Below are positions 1 to 6,798 of a stretch of 31,310 nucleotides of DNA, in pieces. Numbering within the stretch: the stretch's first letter is position 1; each line of letters begins with the position of its first letter. The notes below the pieces were generated by a model. That model had not been told where the DNA came from. It did not search any database and was given only the letters and a program-made list of their open reading frames with translations. A program made the position numbers and the translations under genes. Origin of the DNA: a virus. The stretch covers positions 1 through 31,310 of IMG/VR virus record IMGVR_UViG_3300020595_002975. One strand, 5' to 3'.

Positions 1-702
1 TTTTTATTAGCATTTCTATTTGGATTTACAGCATCTGGTCAGGTATTAGGTAAAACAGTTACAGAAGACTACACAGCAGGCTTTGAAAAACAAGCATCTG
101 TATATCAAATACCAGAATATGATGGTATGCCAGTCCCTGTCGCTATCCTATCCATTGGAGTTAATGAACAAGTACTTGAACAGTATCCGGAACTAGGAGA
201 TTACCGCGTAGGTTTAGGTCTTTCCAATATAACTGTAGCGTTTATGGACGAAACATTTAGATTTGAGTTCGTAGAAACTAGAGATGAAATAAAAGATAGA
301 ATGGTAGCTCAATATAAAGCTTCTCAAAGAGGAATTACTTCTGAAAAATTAAAGTTAGTAGGTAACATAACTGCTGCTAAATACTTTGGTTATATAGAAG
401 TATATGATTTCAGTATATCTGAGGATGAAACTATTAACCTGAAAGACGGTATTAAAAATAAACTTGTTACTAGATTAGGTTTACAAGTAAGATTAGTTGA
501 TGCTCAAACCGGAGTCTATATGACTGGATCTGGTTTAGGTAAGTCAACTACTACAAGGGAAATGACTCTCTTAAACGATGCTAACTTAGAAGAAGTAGCA
601 TTTAACCAATCATCCATAGGAACTGCTACAAAGAAAGCTCTTAATACTGCTGTCTATAAAATAGTAAAGAGAATGAGACAAAAGAAAATATTTGATCATT
701 AA
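1..702 (+). CDS. CsgG-like curli secretion channel protein (5' partial)
   Basis: The frame is open from base 1, so the true start lies upstream of the window. The first visible residues (FLLAFLFGFTASGQ) look like the hydrophobic core and cleavage end of a signal peptide, which supports export. The body (about 220 residues visible) resembles the CsgG family: a PVPVAILSIG strand near the N-terminus, a mixed alpha/beta middle, a late strand pair around LGLQVRLVDAQTGVYMTGSG, and a C-terminal helix ending in basic residues. CsgG forms an outer-membrane export channel for curli, and CsgG-like genes are known in marine T4-like phages, where their role is not established. It is followed three bases later by another exported protein, so the two may act together at the host outer membrane. 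The family call rests on pattern recognition only. Confidence 0.6.
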   Translation, partial: FLLAFLFGFTASGQVLGKTVTEDYTAGFEKQASVYQIPEYDGMPVPVAILSIGVNEQVLEQYPELGDYRVGLGLSNITVAFMDETFRFEFVETRDEIKDRMVAQYKASQRGITSEKLKLVGNITAAKYFGYIEVYDFSISEDETINLKDGIKNKLVTRLGLQVRLVDAQTGVYMTGSGLGKSTTTREMTLLNDANLEEVAFNQSSIGTATKKALNTAVYKIVKRMRQKKIFDH

Positions 703-705
703 TGG

Positions 706-2604
706 ATGAGAAAACTAATAATATTATTTCTACTATTTTCATTTAGTGGAATATACTCACAACAGATAGTTCAGACTTATACTGATAGATGTACTGGTGC
801 AACTAAAGTTTTTACCGTACAGCTAGGAGGATCTACAGTTATTACTTTTTACGATAGATCTAAAGTCTTTACTTCAGCCGAATTTCAAAACGGTGCCTTA
901 CAAACGTGGTTAGAACAAACCTATCAATACTGGAAGAACTTAAGTCAATGTTCTACTAACCAATCTAACAGTACCAATACTACAAATACAACTTCTAACG
1001 CTACAAGCAGTAGTAATACAGCTTCTAATAACGCTACTAACAATAATAGTAGTTCATCTAACTCTGGTTCATCTGGAGGATCTGGTGATAGTGGAGGAAG
1101 CAGCGGTGGAGGAGACTCCGGAGGAGGGTCTGGTGATTCAGGAGGAGGATCTGGAGATAGCGGTGGTGGAGGATCTGACGGAAGTGACGGCGGTGGCGGT
1201 GACGGAGGAGGAGACTCTGGTGGCGGTGGAGATGGAGGAGGAGATTCCGATGGTGGAGGTGGTGATTCTGATGGAGGAGGAGACTCTGACGGAGGCGGAG
1301 GCGATGACGGTGGAGGTGATTCCGATGGTGGAGGAGACGGAGACGACAGTGGAGGTGATTCTGGAGATGGAGGTGATTCTGATGGTGATGGAGGAGATGA
1401 TGGAGGCGACGGAGGTGATAGCGACGATTCGGATGGTGGAGATGGTGATGATGGTGGTGACGACGACGGAGGTGATAGTGACGATTCAGATGGAGGTGAC
1501 GATGACGGCGGCGATGATGATGGGGGTGATGATGACGGAGGAGATGATGATAGTGGGGACGATGATGAGGGAGGAGATAGTGATGATGATGATAGTGGTG
1601 ATGACGACGATAGCGGGGATGATGACGAAGGTGGAGATGATGAAGAAAGTGATGACTCAGAAGAAGAAAGCGAAGAAGAGTCTGAAGAAGAAGAACAAGA
1701 AGAGGAGGAAGAACAAGAGGAAGAAGAGGAACAAGAAGAAGAAGAGGAGGAAGAAGAAGAAAAAGAAGAGGAGGAAGAAGAGGAAGATGAAGAAGAGGAG
1801 GAAGAAGAAGAGGAAGAATCTGACGATAGTGAAGAAGAAGAAGAGGAAGAAGAAAAGAAAAAGAAAAAGAAAAGACAGCCACCTGTTATAGCTGCTAACT
1901 TAGTAACTATGCAAATGATAGATGGTACTGTAAGTACAGCAGCATCTTTTGGAATGACACAAGCTAACTTAATAGGTACTACAACTTATAGCTACAATGC
2001 TATGATATGGTCTAATATGCAACAATTTATGGTTGGTACTTCAGTTAGTAATGTATGGTGGGCTTATGATAAACCAGTTAATTATTATTTAGATAACCCT
2101 TTTACTGGAGAAAAAGAATTATTTGGAACGTTTATGGATAAAGGTTCTATTCATTATGTAGATACTAACTCAGTTAACTTTATGTATATGTACGGTACTA
2201 CTATGTTATCGTATAGTTATAGTAGAGTCTTTATGGGTCAAAAAGATAATAAGTTTAAAGGTGCAGTTGGAGGATATGCTTTAAGTACTGGGTTAATTAG
2301 GTCTTTTGGAGAAATATCATCTACTACGTCTATCACAGGATTTGCTACTAAGCCATATCAAATAGGTCAAAGCAAAAAACTTACCTTAGCTCCAATGGTA
2401 GCACTGTCTTTACCAGTAACAGTTAGACCTTTAGATTTAAAAATTATTCCTTTTGAGAACTTTACTTATATAATAGGATTAAATAATAGTTATAGATTAT
2501 CTCAAAGATTTAATGCAAACTTAGGAATAACTACAATTCATAATACAGATAAAAATATCCCTATGACGTTTGCTTTAACTGTTGGAGCAAGGTTTGCTTT
2601 TTAA
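706..2604 (+). CDS. Exported outer-membrane-barrel-like protein with giant low-complexity linker
   Basis: A 632-residue protein of unknown function. Residues 1-18 form a signal peptide ending YSQ, typical of Flavobacteriia. Residues 19-80 are an ordinary small domain. From about 82 the chain becomes Ser/Asn/Thr-rich, then Gly/Ser (about 120-165), then Gly/Asp/Ser (to about 310), then Asp/Glu and nearly pure Glu (to 383), then Lys6-Arg at 384-390. The C-terminal 240 residues have alternating polar/aromatic strands and end in FALTVGARFAF; a terminal Phe is the usual outer-membrane barrel (BAM) signal. The acidic repeats might bind Ca2+ or keep the linker extended, but that is inference. It directly follows the CsgG-like gene and precedes the lysis genes. 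Codons in the repeat vary (GGA/GGT/GGC, GAT/GAC, GAA/GAG), which argues for protein-level selection and against a sequencing artefact. Confidence 0.75.
   Translation: MRKLIILFLLFSFSGIYSQQIVQTYTDRCTGATKVFTVQLGGSTVITFYDRSKVFTSAEFQNGALQTWLEQTYQYWKNLSQCSTNQSNSTNTTNTTSNATSSSNTASNNATNNNSSSSNSGSSGGSGDSGGSSGGGDSGGGSGDSGGGSGDSGGGGSDGSDGGGGDGGGDSGGGGDGGGDSDGGGGDSDGGGDSDGGGGDDGGGDSDGGGDGDDSGGDSGDGGDSDGDGGDDGGDGGDSDDSDGGDGDDGGDDDGGDSDDSDGGDDDGGDDDGGDDDGGDDDSGDDDEGGDSDDDDSGDDDDSGDDDEGGDDEESDDSEEESEEESEEEEQEEEEEQEEEEEQEEEEEEEEEKEEEEEEEDEEEEEEEEEESDDSEEEEEEEEKKKKKKRQPPVIAANLVTMQMIDGTVSTAASFGMTQANLIGTTTYSYNAMIWSNMQQFMVGTSVSNVWWAYDKPVNYYLDNPFTGEKELFGTFMDKGSIHYVDTNSVNFMYMYGTTMLSYSYSRVFMGQKDNKFKGAVGGYALSTGLIRSFGEISSTTSITGFATKPYQIGQSKKLTLAPMVALSLPVTVRPLDLKIIPFENFTYIIGLNNSYRLSQRFNANLGITTIHNTDKNIPMTFALTVGARFAF
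1061..1876 (+). repeat. Low-complexity coding tract (GGN/GAY, then GAR, then AAR)
   Basis: An imperfect trinucleotide-like tract inside the barrel gene. It begins with GGA/GGT/TCT/GAT codons and turns into GAA/GAG and finally AAA/AAG codons. Bases 1733-1787, 1789-1818 and 1831-1875 are uninterrupted purine runs on the + strand. Such homopurine tracts can adopt triplex structures and are prone to slippage. No fixed repeat unit is conserved. Confidence 0.9.
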
Positions 2605-2625
2605 TATTTATGATAAATACGTTTC
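2593..2625 (+). promoter_or_regulatory. Bacteroidetes-type promoter before the holin/lysin genes
   Basis: TTTG at 2593-2596, then 21 bases, then TACGTTTC at 2618-2625. This matches the Bacteroidetes primary-sigma consensus (TTTG, about 19-21 bases, TAnnTTTG) at all but the last base. The -33 box lies inside the end of the barrel gene. The predicted start of transcription falls in the 39-base gap just before the ATG at 2644. Confidence 0.5.
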
Positions 2626-2643
2626 ATATAAAAATGTTTTATT

Positions 2644-2898
2644 ATGTTTAATTATTTAAAAAATAAATATATGGCTTTCAAAGATATGTTTAAAGATGAT
2701 AATGATATCAATGAAAAATCAGTAGTAGGATTTGCATCATTTGCAATGATGTGTTTATTTGCAATTGCTGATATTGGTACAGGATTTTTTGGAAAAGATT
2801 TAGTAATACAAGAGTTTATCTATAATTCATTCGTAATCATTACACTTGGTTCATTTGGAATTGCTGAAGCAGGTAAAATCTTTAGTAAAGAAAAATAA
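2644..2898 (+). CDS. Small two-TM membrane protein, holin candidate
   Basis: An 84-residue protein with a charged N-terminal segment (1-27) and two hydrophobic stretches, about 29-50 and 57-77, separated by a short polar turn, with a Lys-rich C-terminal end. Size, two membrane segments and position, four bases before an endolysin, fit a phage holin. Holins are too diverse to recognise by sequence alone, so the call is contextual. It could also be an unrelated small inner-membrane protein. A good promoter match sits just upstream, so holin and endolysin are probably transcribed together. Confidence 0.55.
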   Translation: MFNYLKNKYMAFKDMFKDDNDINEKSVVGFASFAMMCLFAIADIGTGFFGKDLVIQEFIYNSFVIITLGSFGIAEAGKIFSKEK

Positions 2899-2901
2899 AT
2901 T

Positions 2902-3393
2902 ATGGCAATAGTACCTAAAGGAATAGTAATACATTCTATGGGAGAGTACCTTCAATGGGAAGGTGAATGGATAAATGCATATGATTTTTTAAAAAAACTA
3001 AAACTATCAGTACATGGTTTTATTCATCCTAATGGACACTATGAAAAAATGATAGAATCACCAGGAAAAGCTTCACATGCTGGTAAATCAGAATGGGATG
3101 GAATTCAACATTTAAATTCTCATTATTTAGGATTCGAATTATTAGTACCTGGTAAACAAACTTATGGTAGTTTCTTAAAAGCTATTGAAGAACCTGGAAC
3201 TTATACACAAGAACAGTTTGATAGTGCAGTAGATACTTGCAAATGGTGGATGAAACAATATAATATCCCAGTTAATAATGTTATAAGGCACTCAGACTGT
3301 AGTGGAGACCATGTAAGAGGCAAAGGAAAAGGAAAAGTTGATCCTGGTTCTGCTTTTAATTGGAAATTATTTAAAGAATCCTTAGTTGGATAA
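2902..3393 (+). CDS. N-acetylmuramoyl-L-alanine amidase (Amidase_2 endolysin)
   Basis: A 163-residue single-domain amidase that would cut the bond between muramic acid and the stem peptide at host lysis. Zinc-ligand positions of the AmpD/PGRP family are visible: His11 in GIVIHS, His130 in VIRHSD, and Asp147 in KVDPG. Lys145, two residues before Asp147, matches the catalytic Lys of AmpD. Glu79 in LGFEL fits the conserved family strand. There is no cell-wall-binding domain and no signal peptide, so a holin is probably needed for access to peptidoglycan, and the gene four bases upstream is a good candidate. Length is typical of compact phage amidases. Confidence 0.9.
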   Translation: MAIVPKGIVIHSMGEYLQWEGEWINAYDFLKKLKLSVHGFIHPNGHYEKMIESPGKASHAGKSEWDGIQHLNSHYLGFELLVPGKQTYGSFLKAIEEPGTYTQEQFDSAVDTCKWWMKQYNIPVNNVIRHSDCSGDHVRGKGKGKVDPGSAFNWKLFKESLVG

Positions 3394-3416
3394 TTAAATA
3401 AATTTTCGTATATTTA
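3385..3416 (+). promoter_or_regulatory. Bacteroidetes-type promoter
   Basis: GTTG at 3385-3388, 20 bases, then TATATTTA at 3409-3416, one mismatch in each box from TTTG/TAnnTTTG. The -7 box is embedded in TTCGTATATT (3405-3414), which recurs before other genes in this window. The next start codon is at 3428. Confidence 0.45.
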
Positions 3417-3427
3417 TTTCCACATTT

Positions 3428-4636
3428 ATGTTTAAAACAATAAAAAAAGGAATTTTACCTTTCTTAATAGGATTTTCTGCTCTATCTGTTAGTGCCTCAG
3501 CAGCATTTTATTCAGTTAGTGGGTTATCTAAATTATTTGCAGGAGCACAATTCGAAGTAATTATAATGGCTGGCTCATTAGAGATAGCTAAGTTAGTTAC
3601 TGCTTCTTTACTTTACCAATATTGGGATACTATAAATAAAATACTTAGAACGTATCTTACGGTAGCTACTGTAGTATTAGTATTAATTACTAGTATGGGG
3701 ATATATGGGTTTTTAAGTGCGGCATATCAAGATACTTATAGACAACTCACTATTAAAGAAAATCAAACAATTTTTTTAACGCAGAAAAAAGATTTTTATG
3801 AAAAAGATGTTATACGTTATGATAAAGAACTTGAAAGAATTAGTAGTAATATTAATATTCTTTCTAATGCCAAAGCTCAGTCGATCCAAGTACGAGACAC
3901 CACGGTATCTGGGGGCGTTAGACAAACCATCTCTACTACCGAACTTAGGCTTTCGCAAAAACGTATTGAAGTTGAAGAAGAAAATAGAAAATTTATTCAA
4001 TCTAAAAGGGAAATAGTAGCAGATTCATTACAAAAATATCAACTTAAAATATTAGATTTAGAAAATAATTTAGATATAGCAGGTGAATTAGGACCTTTAC
4101 AGTATCTTTCGGGTTTAACTGGGGCTCCTATGGATAAAATAATTAATATACTATTATTAGTTATTATATTTGTATTTGATCCTTTAGCTATATCTCTTGT
4201 AATAGCATCAAATTTTGCTTTTGTTAAAGCTTTTCCACCTAAAAAAAAGGTAGAAAAAGAAAATCTAAAAAAGAAACCCACTCAAACTTTAATTTGGGAA
4301 GATGATATTGATATTAAAAAATCTTCTTCTTTTTCTACTAATACCCATCAAATAGATGAAGAGTTTGATAAAAATTTTTGGTCTTCTTATAATGAAGAAG
4401 ATGAACAAAGAATGAATATTATTGGTCAAAATGGAAATGATGGGGAACATTATGAAGATGAAAAATTTAATGATTTAGATTTAAATAAAGATGGAATTAT
4501 TGACGAAAACGAAAGATCAATTGCCGAAAATAAAATTAAAGAATTAGAGAAAAAAATAAAACCTGGGGTATCAGGGTTTAGAGTAAATAAATTTAAAGAA
4601 GAAATAAATAAAATTAAAAAATCCTTAGAAAAATGA
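3428..4636 (+). CDS. Membrane protein with periplasmic/cytosolic coiled coil and EF-hand loop
   Basis: A 402-residue protein that I do not recognise as a named family. Hydrophobic segments at about 10-30, 41-64 and 75-98 are followed by a long charged coiled coil (about 105-220) and a fourth membrane segment at 238-265. The tail is hydrophilic and acidic, and residues 351-362 (DLNKDGIIDENE) fit the 12-residue EF-hand Ca2+ loop (D-x-N-x-D-G-x-I-D-x-x-E). A paired second EF-hand was not seen. Residues about 153-180 (3885-3965) use C/G-ending codons unlike the rest of the gene. It sits between the amidase and the exported nuclease, overlapping the latter by four bases (ATGA), so a role at the host envelope is plausible but unproven. 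Confidence 0.8.
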   Translation: MFKTIKKGILPFLIGFSALSVSASAAFYSVSGLSKLFAGAQFEVIIMAGSLEIAKLVTASLLYQYWDTINKILRTYLTVATVVLVLITSMGIYGFLSAAYQDTYRQLTIKENQTIFLTQKKDFYEKDVIRYDKELERISSNINILSNAKAQSIQVRDTTVSGGVRQTISTTELRLSQKRIEVEEENRKFIQSKREIVADSLQKYQLKILDLENNLDIAGELGPLQYLSGLTGAPMDKIINILLLVIIFVFDPLAISLVIASNFAFVKAFPPKKKVEKENLKKKPTQTLIWEDDIDIKKSSSFSTNTHQIDEEFDKNFWSSYNEEDEQRMNIIGQNGNDGEHYEDEKFNDLDLNKDGIIDENERSIAENKIKELEKKIKPGVSGFRVNKFKEEINKIKKSLEK

Positions 4637-5244
4637 AAAAATATTATGTTTTATTTTTAATGTTATTAGCATTAAGTTGTACTGCCCAAGAAAATATTAT
4701 AGAAAAAAGAGAATGTTGTGAAGACATTACAGTTGAAACACCAATATTTACTGTTTATTATTCAGAAAGTAAACAACAACCTATTACTTTAACTTATTTA
4801 TCTACAGACAGACCTAAAAACGTAGATAGAGGTTCTATGAATTTTAGAACAGAAAAAAATTACTACACTTCTGATAATAATGATTATAAAGGTATTCCTT
4901 ATGATAAAGGTCATCTAGCACCTGCCGCTACTTTTTCTGATTCCTACGAAAACTTAAGACAGACATTTTCATTCCTTAACTGTGCTTTACAAAAAGATAA
5001 ACTTAATAGAGGAGCATGGAGATTATTAGAACAAGAAGAAAGAGTATGGGACGATGAACAAGATCTAGAAGTTACCATTAATGTTATATTCTCAGATTCA
5101 GTTATGGCAAATGGAGCTACTTTACCCTTAGGTTTTGAAAAACATATAAAATTTTTAGAAGACAATTCTACAAAGTGTTTCTATTTTCCTAATGAAGATC
5201 CTACTAAAGACTGGGAAGAATATGAAGTAAATTGTAGTAATTAA
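4633..5244 (+). CDS. Exported DNA/RNA non-specific endonuclease (NUC1 family), putative lipoprotein
   Basis: A 203-residue protein with a signal peptide and lipobox-like LALSC ending at Cys16. The catalytic motif YDKGHLAPA (His94) is the DRGH motif of Serratia-type nucleases with Lys for Arg. Asn125 in LNRGAW and Glu133 in LLEQEER match the Mg2+-site Asn and following Glu of the family. The mature enzyme would therefore face the periplasm or outside and cut DNA or RNA there. It is translationally coupled to the upstream membrane protein (ATGA overlap). Possible jobs are digesting released host nucleic acid, aiding nucleotide supply, or attacking incoming DNA; the sequence does not decide between these. 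It is shorter than the roughly 240-260-residue secreted nucleases. Confidence 0.85.
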   Translation: MKKYYVLFLMLLALSCTAQENIIEKRECCEDITVETPIFTVYYSESKQQPITLTYLSTDRPKNVDRGSMNFRTEKNYYTSDNNDYKGIPYDKGHLAPAATFSDSYENLRQTFSFLNCALQKDKLNRGAWRLLEQEERVWDDEQDLEVTINVIFSDSVMANGATLPLGFEKHIKFLEDNSTKCFYFPNEDPTKDWEEYEVNCSN

Positions 5245-5257
5245 AAGTTAAATTTAA

Positions 5258-5289
5258 TTTGGATACCTAAAATAAAGGTTGTATATTCA
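5258..5289 (+). promoter_or_regulatory. Bacteroidetes-type promoter before the DNA-modification block
   Basis: TTTG at 5258-5261, 20 bases, then TATATTCA at 5282-5289. It lies in a 62-base gap, the largest clean intergenic gap in this half of the window, and would drive the genes from 5307 on. The stretch from TATATTCACG through CAAATAAA to the start codon closely resembles that before 16175. Confidence 0.5.
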
Positions 5290-5306
5290 CGGCAAATAAA
5301 AGTTAT

Positions 5307-5819
5307 ATGTTTGATATTCCCCTGTCAAAAAAACAAGTAGAAAAACAATTAAGCCAATATCAAAAAATAAACTATAACCAGTTTAGGTGGTGGAGAAGTT
5401 ATCAACCAAAGAATAAACCATTAGATAATCGTAAACCACTTCGTGAACGTATATTCAATGGTGATTTTGATTATTCATGTTATAAAGCCCAACAATACCA
5501 AGTCGAATATCAGCTAAATGATATATTAGAAGAATGTGAGATGGATTATGGTAAATATCTTGAAAAAACTTCTGTTATTAGGGCTCGAAGAAAACGTTTA
5601 ATTGAAGACTTTGAAAAAGATGAAGCTGAAAGGTTAAATTCTTTAACTATCGAATTCACAAAATATTTTAAATGTAATAGAGAACAAGTTGAAGAAGAAA
5701 TGTTAAAATGTAGTGGTTCTTTAATAGATCTTTATTATATTATAGAAGATAAATATAAAATAGTTCATGCCCCCTACCCTTTAAAGCGTAGAGGACGACC
5801 TAAAAAATTAAGTATATGA
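5307..5819 (+). CDS. Unknown protein with C-terminal AT-hook
   Basis: A 170-residue hydrophilic, helix-rich protein without a recognised fold. The C-terminus carries KRRGRPKKL (about 160-168), a clear AT-hook: the RGRP core flanked by basic residues binds the minor groove of AT-rich DNA. The middle (about 85-125) is rich in Arg/Lys/Glu and probably helical. Its stop overlaps the start of the DpdA-like gene by four bases, so the two are probably co-translated and may work together on DNA. It is the first gene after a candidate promoter. The functional link to DNA modification is inference from position. Confidence 0.8.
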   Translation: MFDIPLSKKQVEKQLSQYQKINYNQFRWWRSYQPKNKPLDNRKPLRERIFNGDFDYSCYKAQQYQVEYQLNDILEECEMDYGKYLEKTSVIRARRKRLIEDFEKDEAERLNSLTIEFTKYFKCNREQVEEEMLKCSGSLIDLYYIIEDKYKIVHAPYPLKRRGRPKKLSI

Positions 5820-6622
5820 AAGTAAGCCATGAAGTACCTCGCTGTTTATTAACAGCATCAACTGAATTTAATGATTATGATTATTGTTTACCTCACTTAT
5901 TAGACCAAGATGAGGAATATAAACAATATTTTATCAATGCCAGAGATAAAGGTAGGTATGTTATTATGGATAATTCACTTCATGAGTTAGGTGAAGCATA
6001 TGATTATAATAGATTACGTTATTGGGTAACTGAATTAGAACCAAATGAATTTATGGTACCTGATGTTTGGATGAATTGTCACCAAACAGCTGCTCAAGCT
6101 AAATATTGGTTACAATTTAAATTTCCTAAGAGAACTAAAAAAATAGCAGTAATCCAAGGTGAAGATAAAAACCAAGCATACTTATGTGCTAGTTTACTAC
6201 AGGGGTTAGGTTATGATAAACTATGTGTATCATATGGTGCTACTTGGTATAATGATTTTTTTCCACATAATAACCCAGATATGGGAAAAGCATTAGGTAG
6301 AGTACGATTTGTACAAGGTTTATTAAAGCTAAAACAGTTAAAAAATATTAAATTTCACTTATTGGGATGTTCAATACCTCAAGAATTTGGATGGTATAAT
6401 AACAACCCAAGAATAGAATCAATTGATACTTCTAATCCTGTAATGGCGGCTTTAGAAGGTATAGAGTATAAAGATCATGGTTTAAATAATAAGCCTAAAG
6501 CTAATATGAATGATCATTTTAATATTAAATTTGAAGACATCCAATATTTAAATATTATTCATAATACAACTAAATTCAGAGAAATAAATAATATTAAAAA
6601 AATAGATATATGGCAGAAGTAA
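5816..6622 (+). CDS. dpdA: DpdA/TGT-like DNA guanine transglycosylase
   Basis: A 268-residue member of the tRNA-guanine transglycosylase superfamily, shorter than bacterial Tgt (about 375). Landmarks in Tgt order are VIMDNS (Asp52, matching the base-recognition Asp in DSGG), VPDVWMN (Asp83), VIQGE (113-116, matching the VQGG loop), HLLGCSIPQE (about 181-190, matching the LMGVG strand), and ESIDTSNP (Asp204, the likely nucleophile). The Tgt C-terminal Cys/His zinc site is not seen, which fits phage DpdA proteins rather than tRNA enzymes. Phage DpdA swaps guanine in DNA for a 7-deazaguanine such as preQ0, protecting against restriction. The following queC, queD, queE and folE supply that base. 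The substrate assignment comes from family and context. Confidence 0.75.
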   Translation: MKVSHEVPRCLLTASTEFNDYDYCLPHLLDQDEEYKQYFINARDKGRYVIMDNSLHELGEAYDYNRLRYWVTELEPNEFMVPDVWMNCHQTAAQAKYWLQFKFPKRTKKIAVIQGEDKNQAYLCASLLQGLGYDKLCVSYGATWYNDFFPHNNPDMGKALGRVRFVQGLLKLKQLKNIKFHLLGCSIPQEFGWYNNNPRIESIDTSNPVMAALEGIEYKDHGLNNKPKANMNDHFNIKFEDIQYLNIIHNTTKFREINNIKKIDIWQK

Positions 6623-6795
6623 TAAAACACGCATTAGGGTTTTGTGGAGAGCACTTTCATCCAAATATTTGGACTCTTCTTATAGGGGGGTTTGGGATAT
6701 CAACTATATTTTCGTATGTTCGATTATATATAAAATGCAAATTTAAACAAGCGTTAGCCTATACGCGAAATACCTGGCAAATTTTAAATAAATAA
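6610..6795 (+). CDS. Small single-TM protein of unknown function
   Basis: A 61-residue frame overlapping the end of dpdA by 13 bases and ending three bases before queC. Residues about 18-38 (beginning NIWTLLIGGFGI) are hydrophobic enough for one membrane helix, followed by a basic tail. The tight fit between two real genes supports coding. No family is recognised, and it may be a short accessory membrane peptide. Confidence 0.5.
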   Translation: MAEVIKHALGFCGEHFHPNIWTLLIGGFGISTIFSYVRLYIKCKFKQALAYTRNTWQILNK

Positions 6796-6798
6796 ATT

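Noticed and set aside
1058-1882. Long open frame on the minus strand rich in His/Leu/Arg, and a second + frame at 1085-1891
   Set aside because: Both are shadows of the low-complexity codons of the barrel gene, with no start context, fold or family resemblance.
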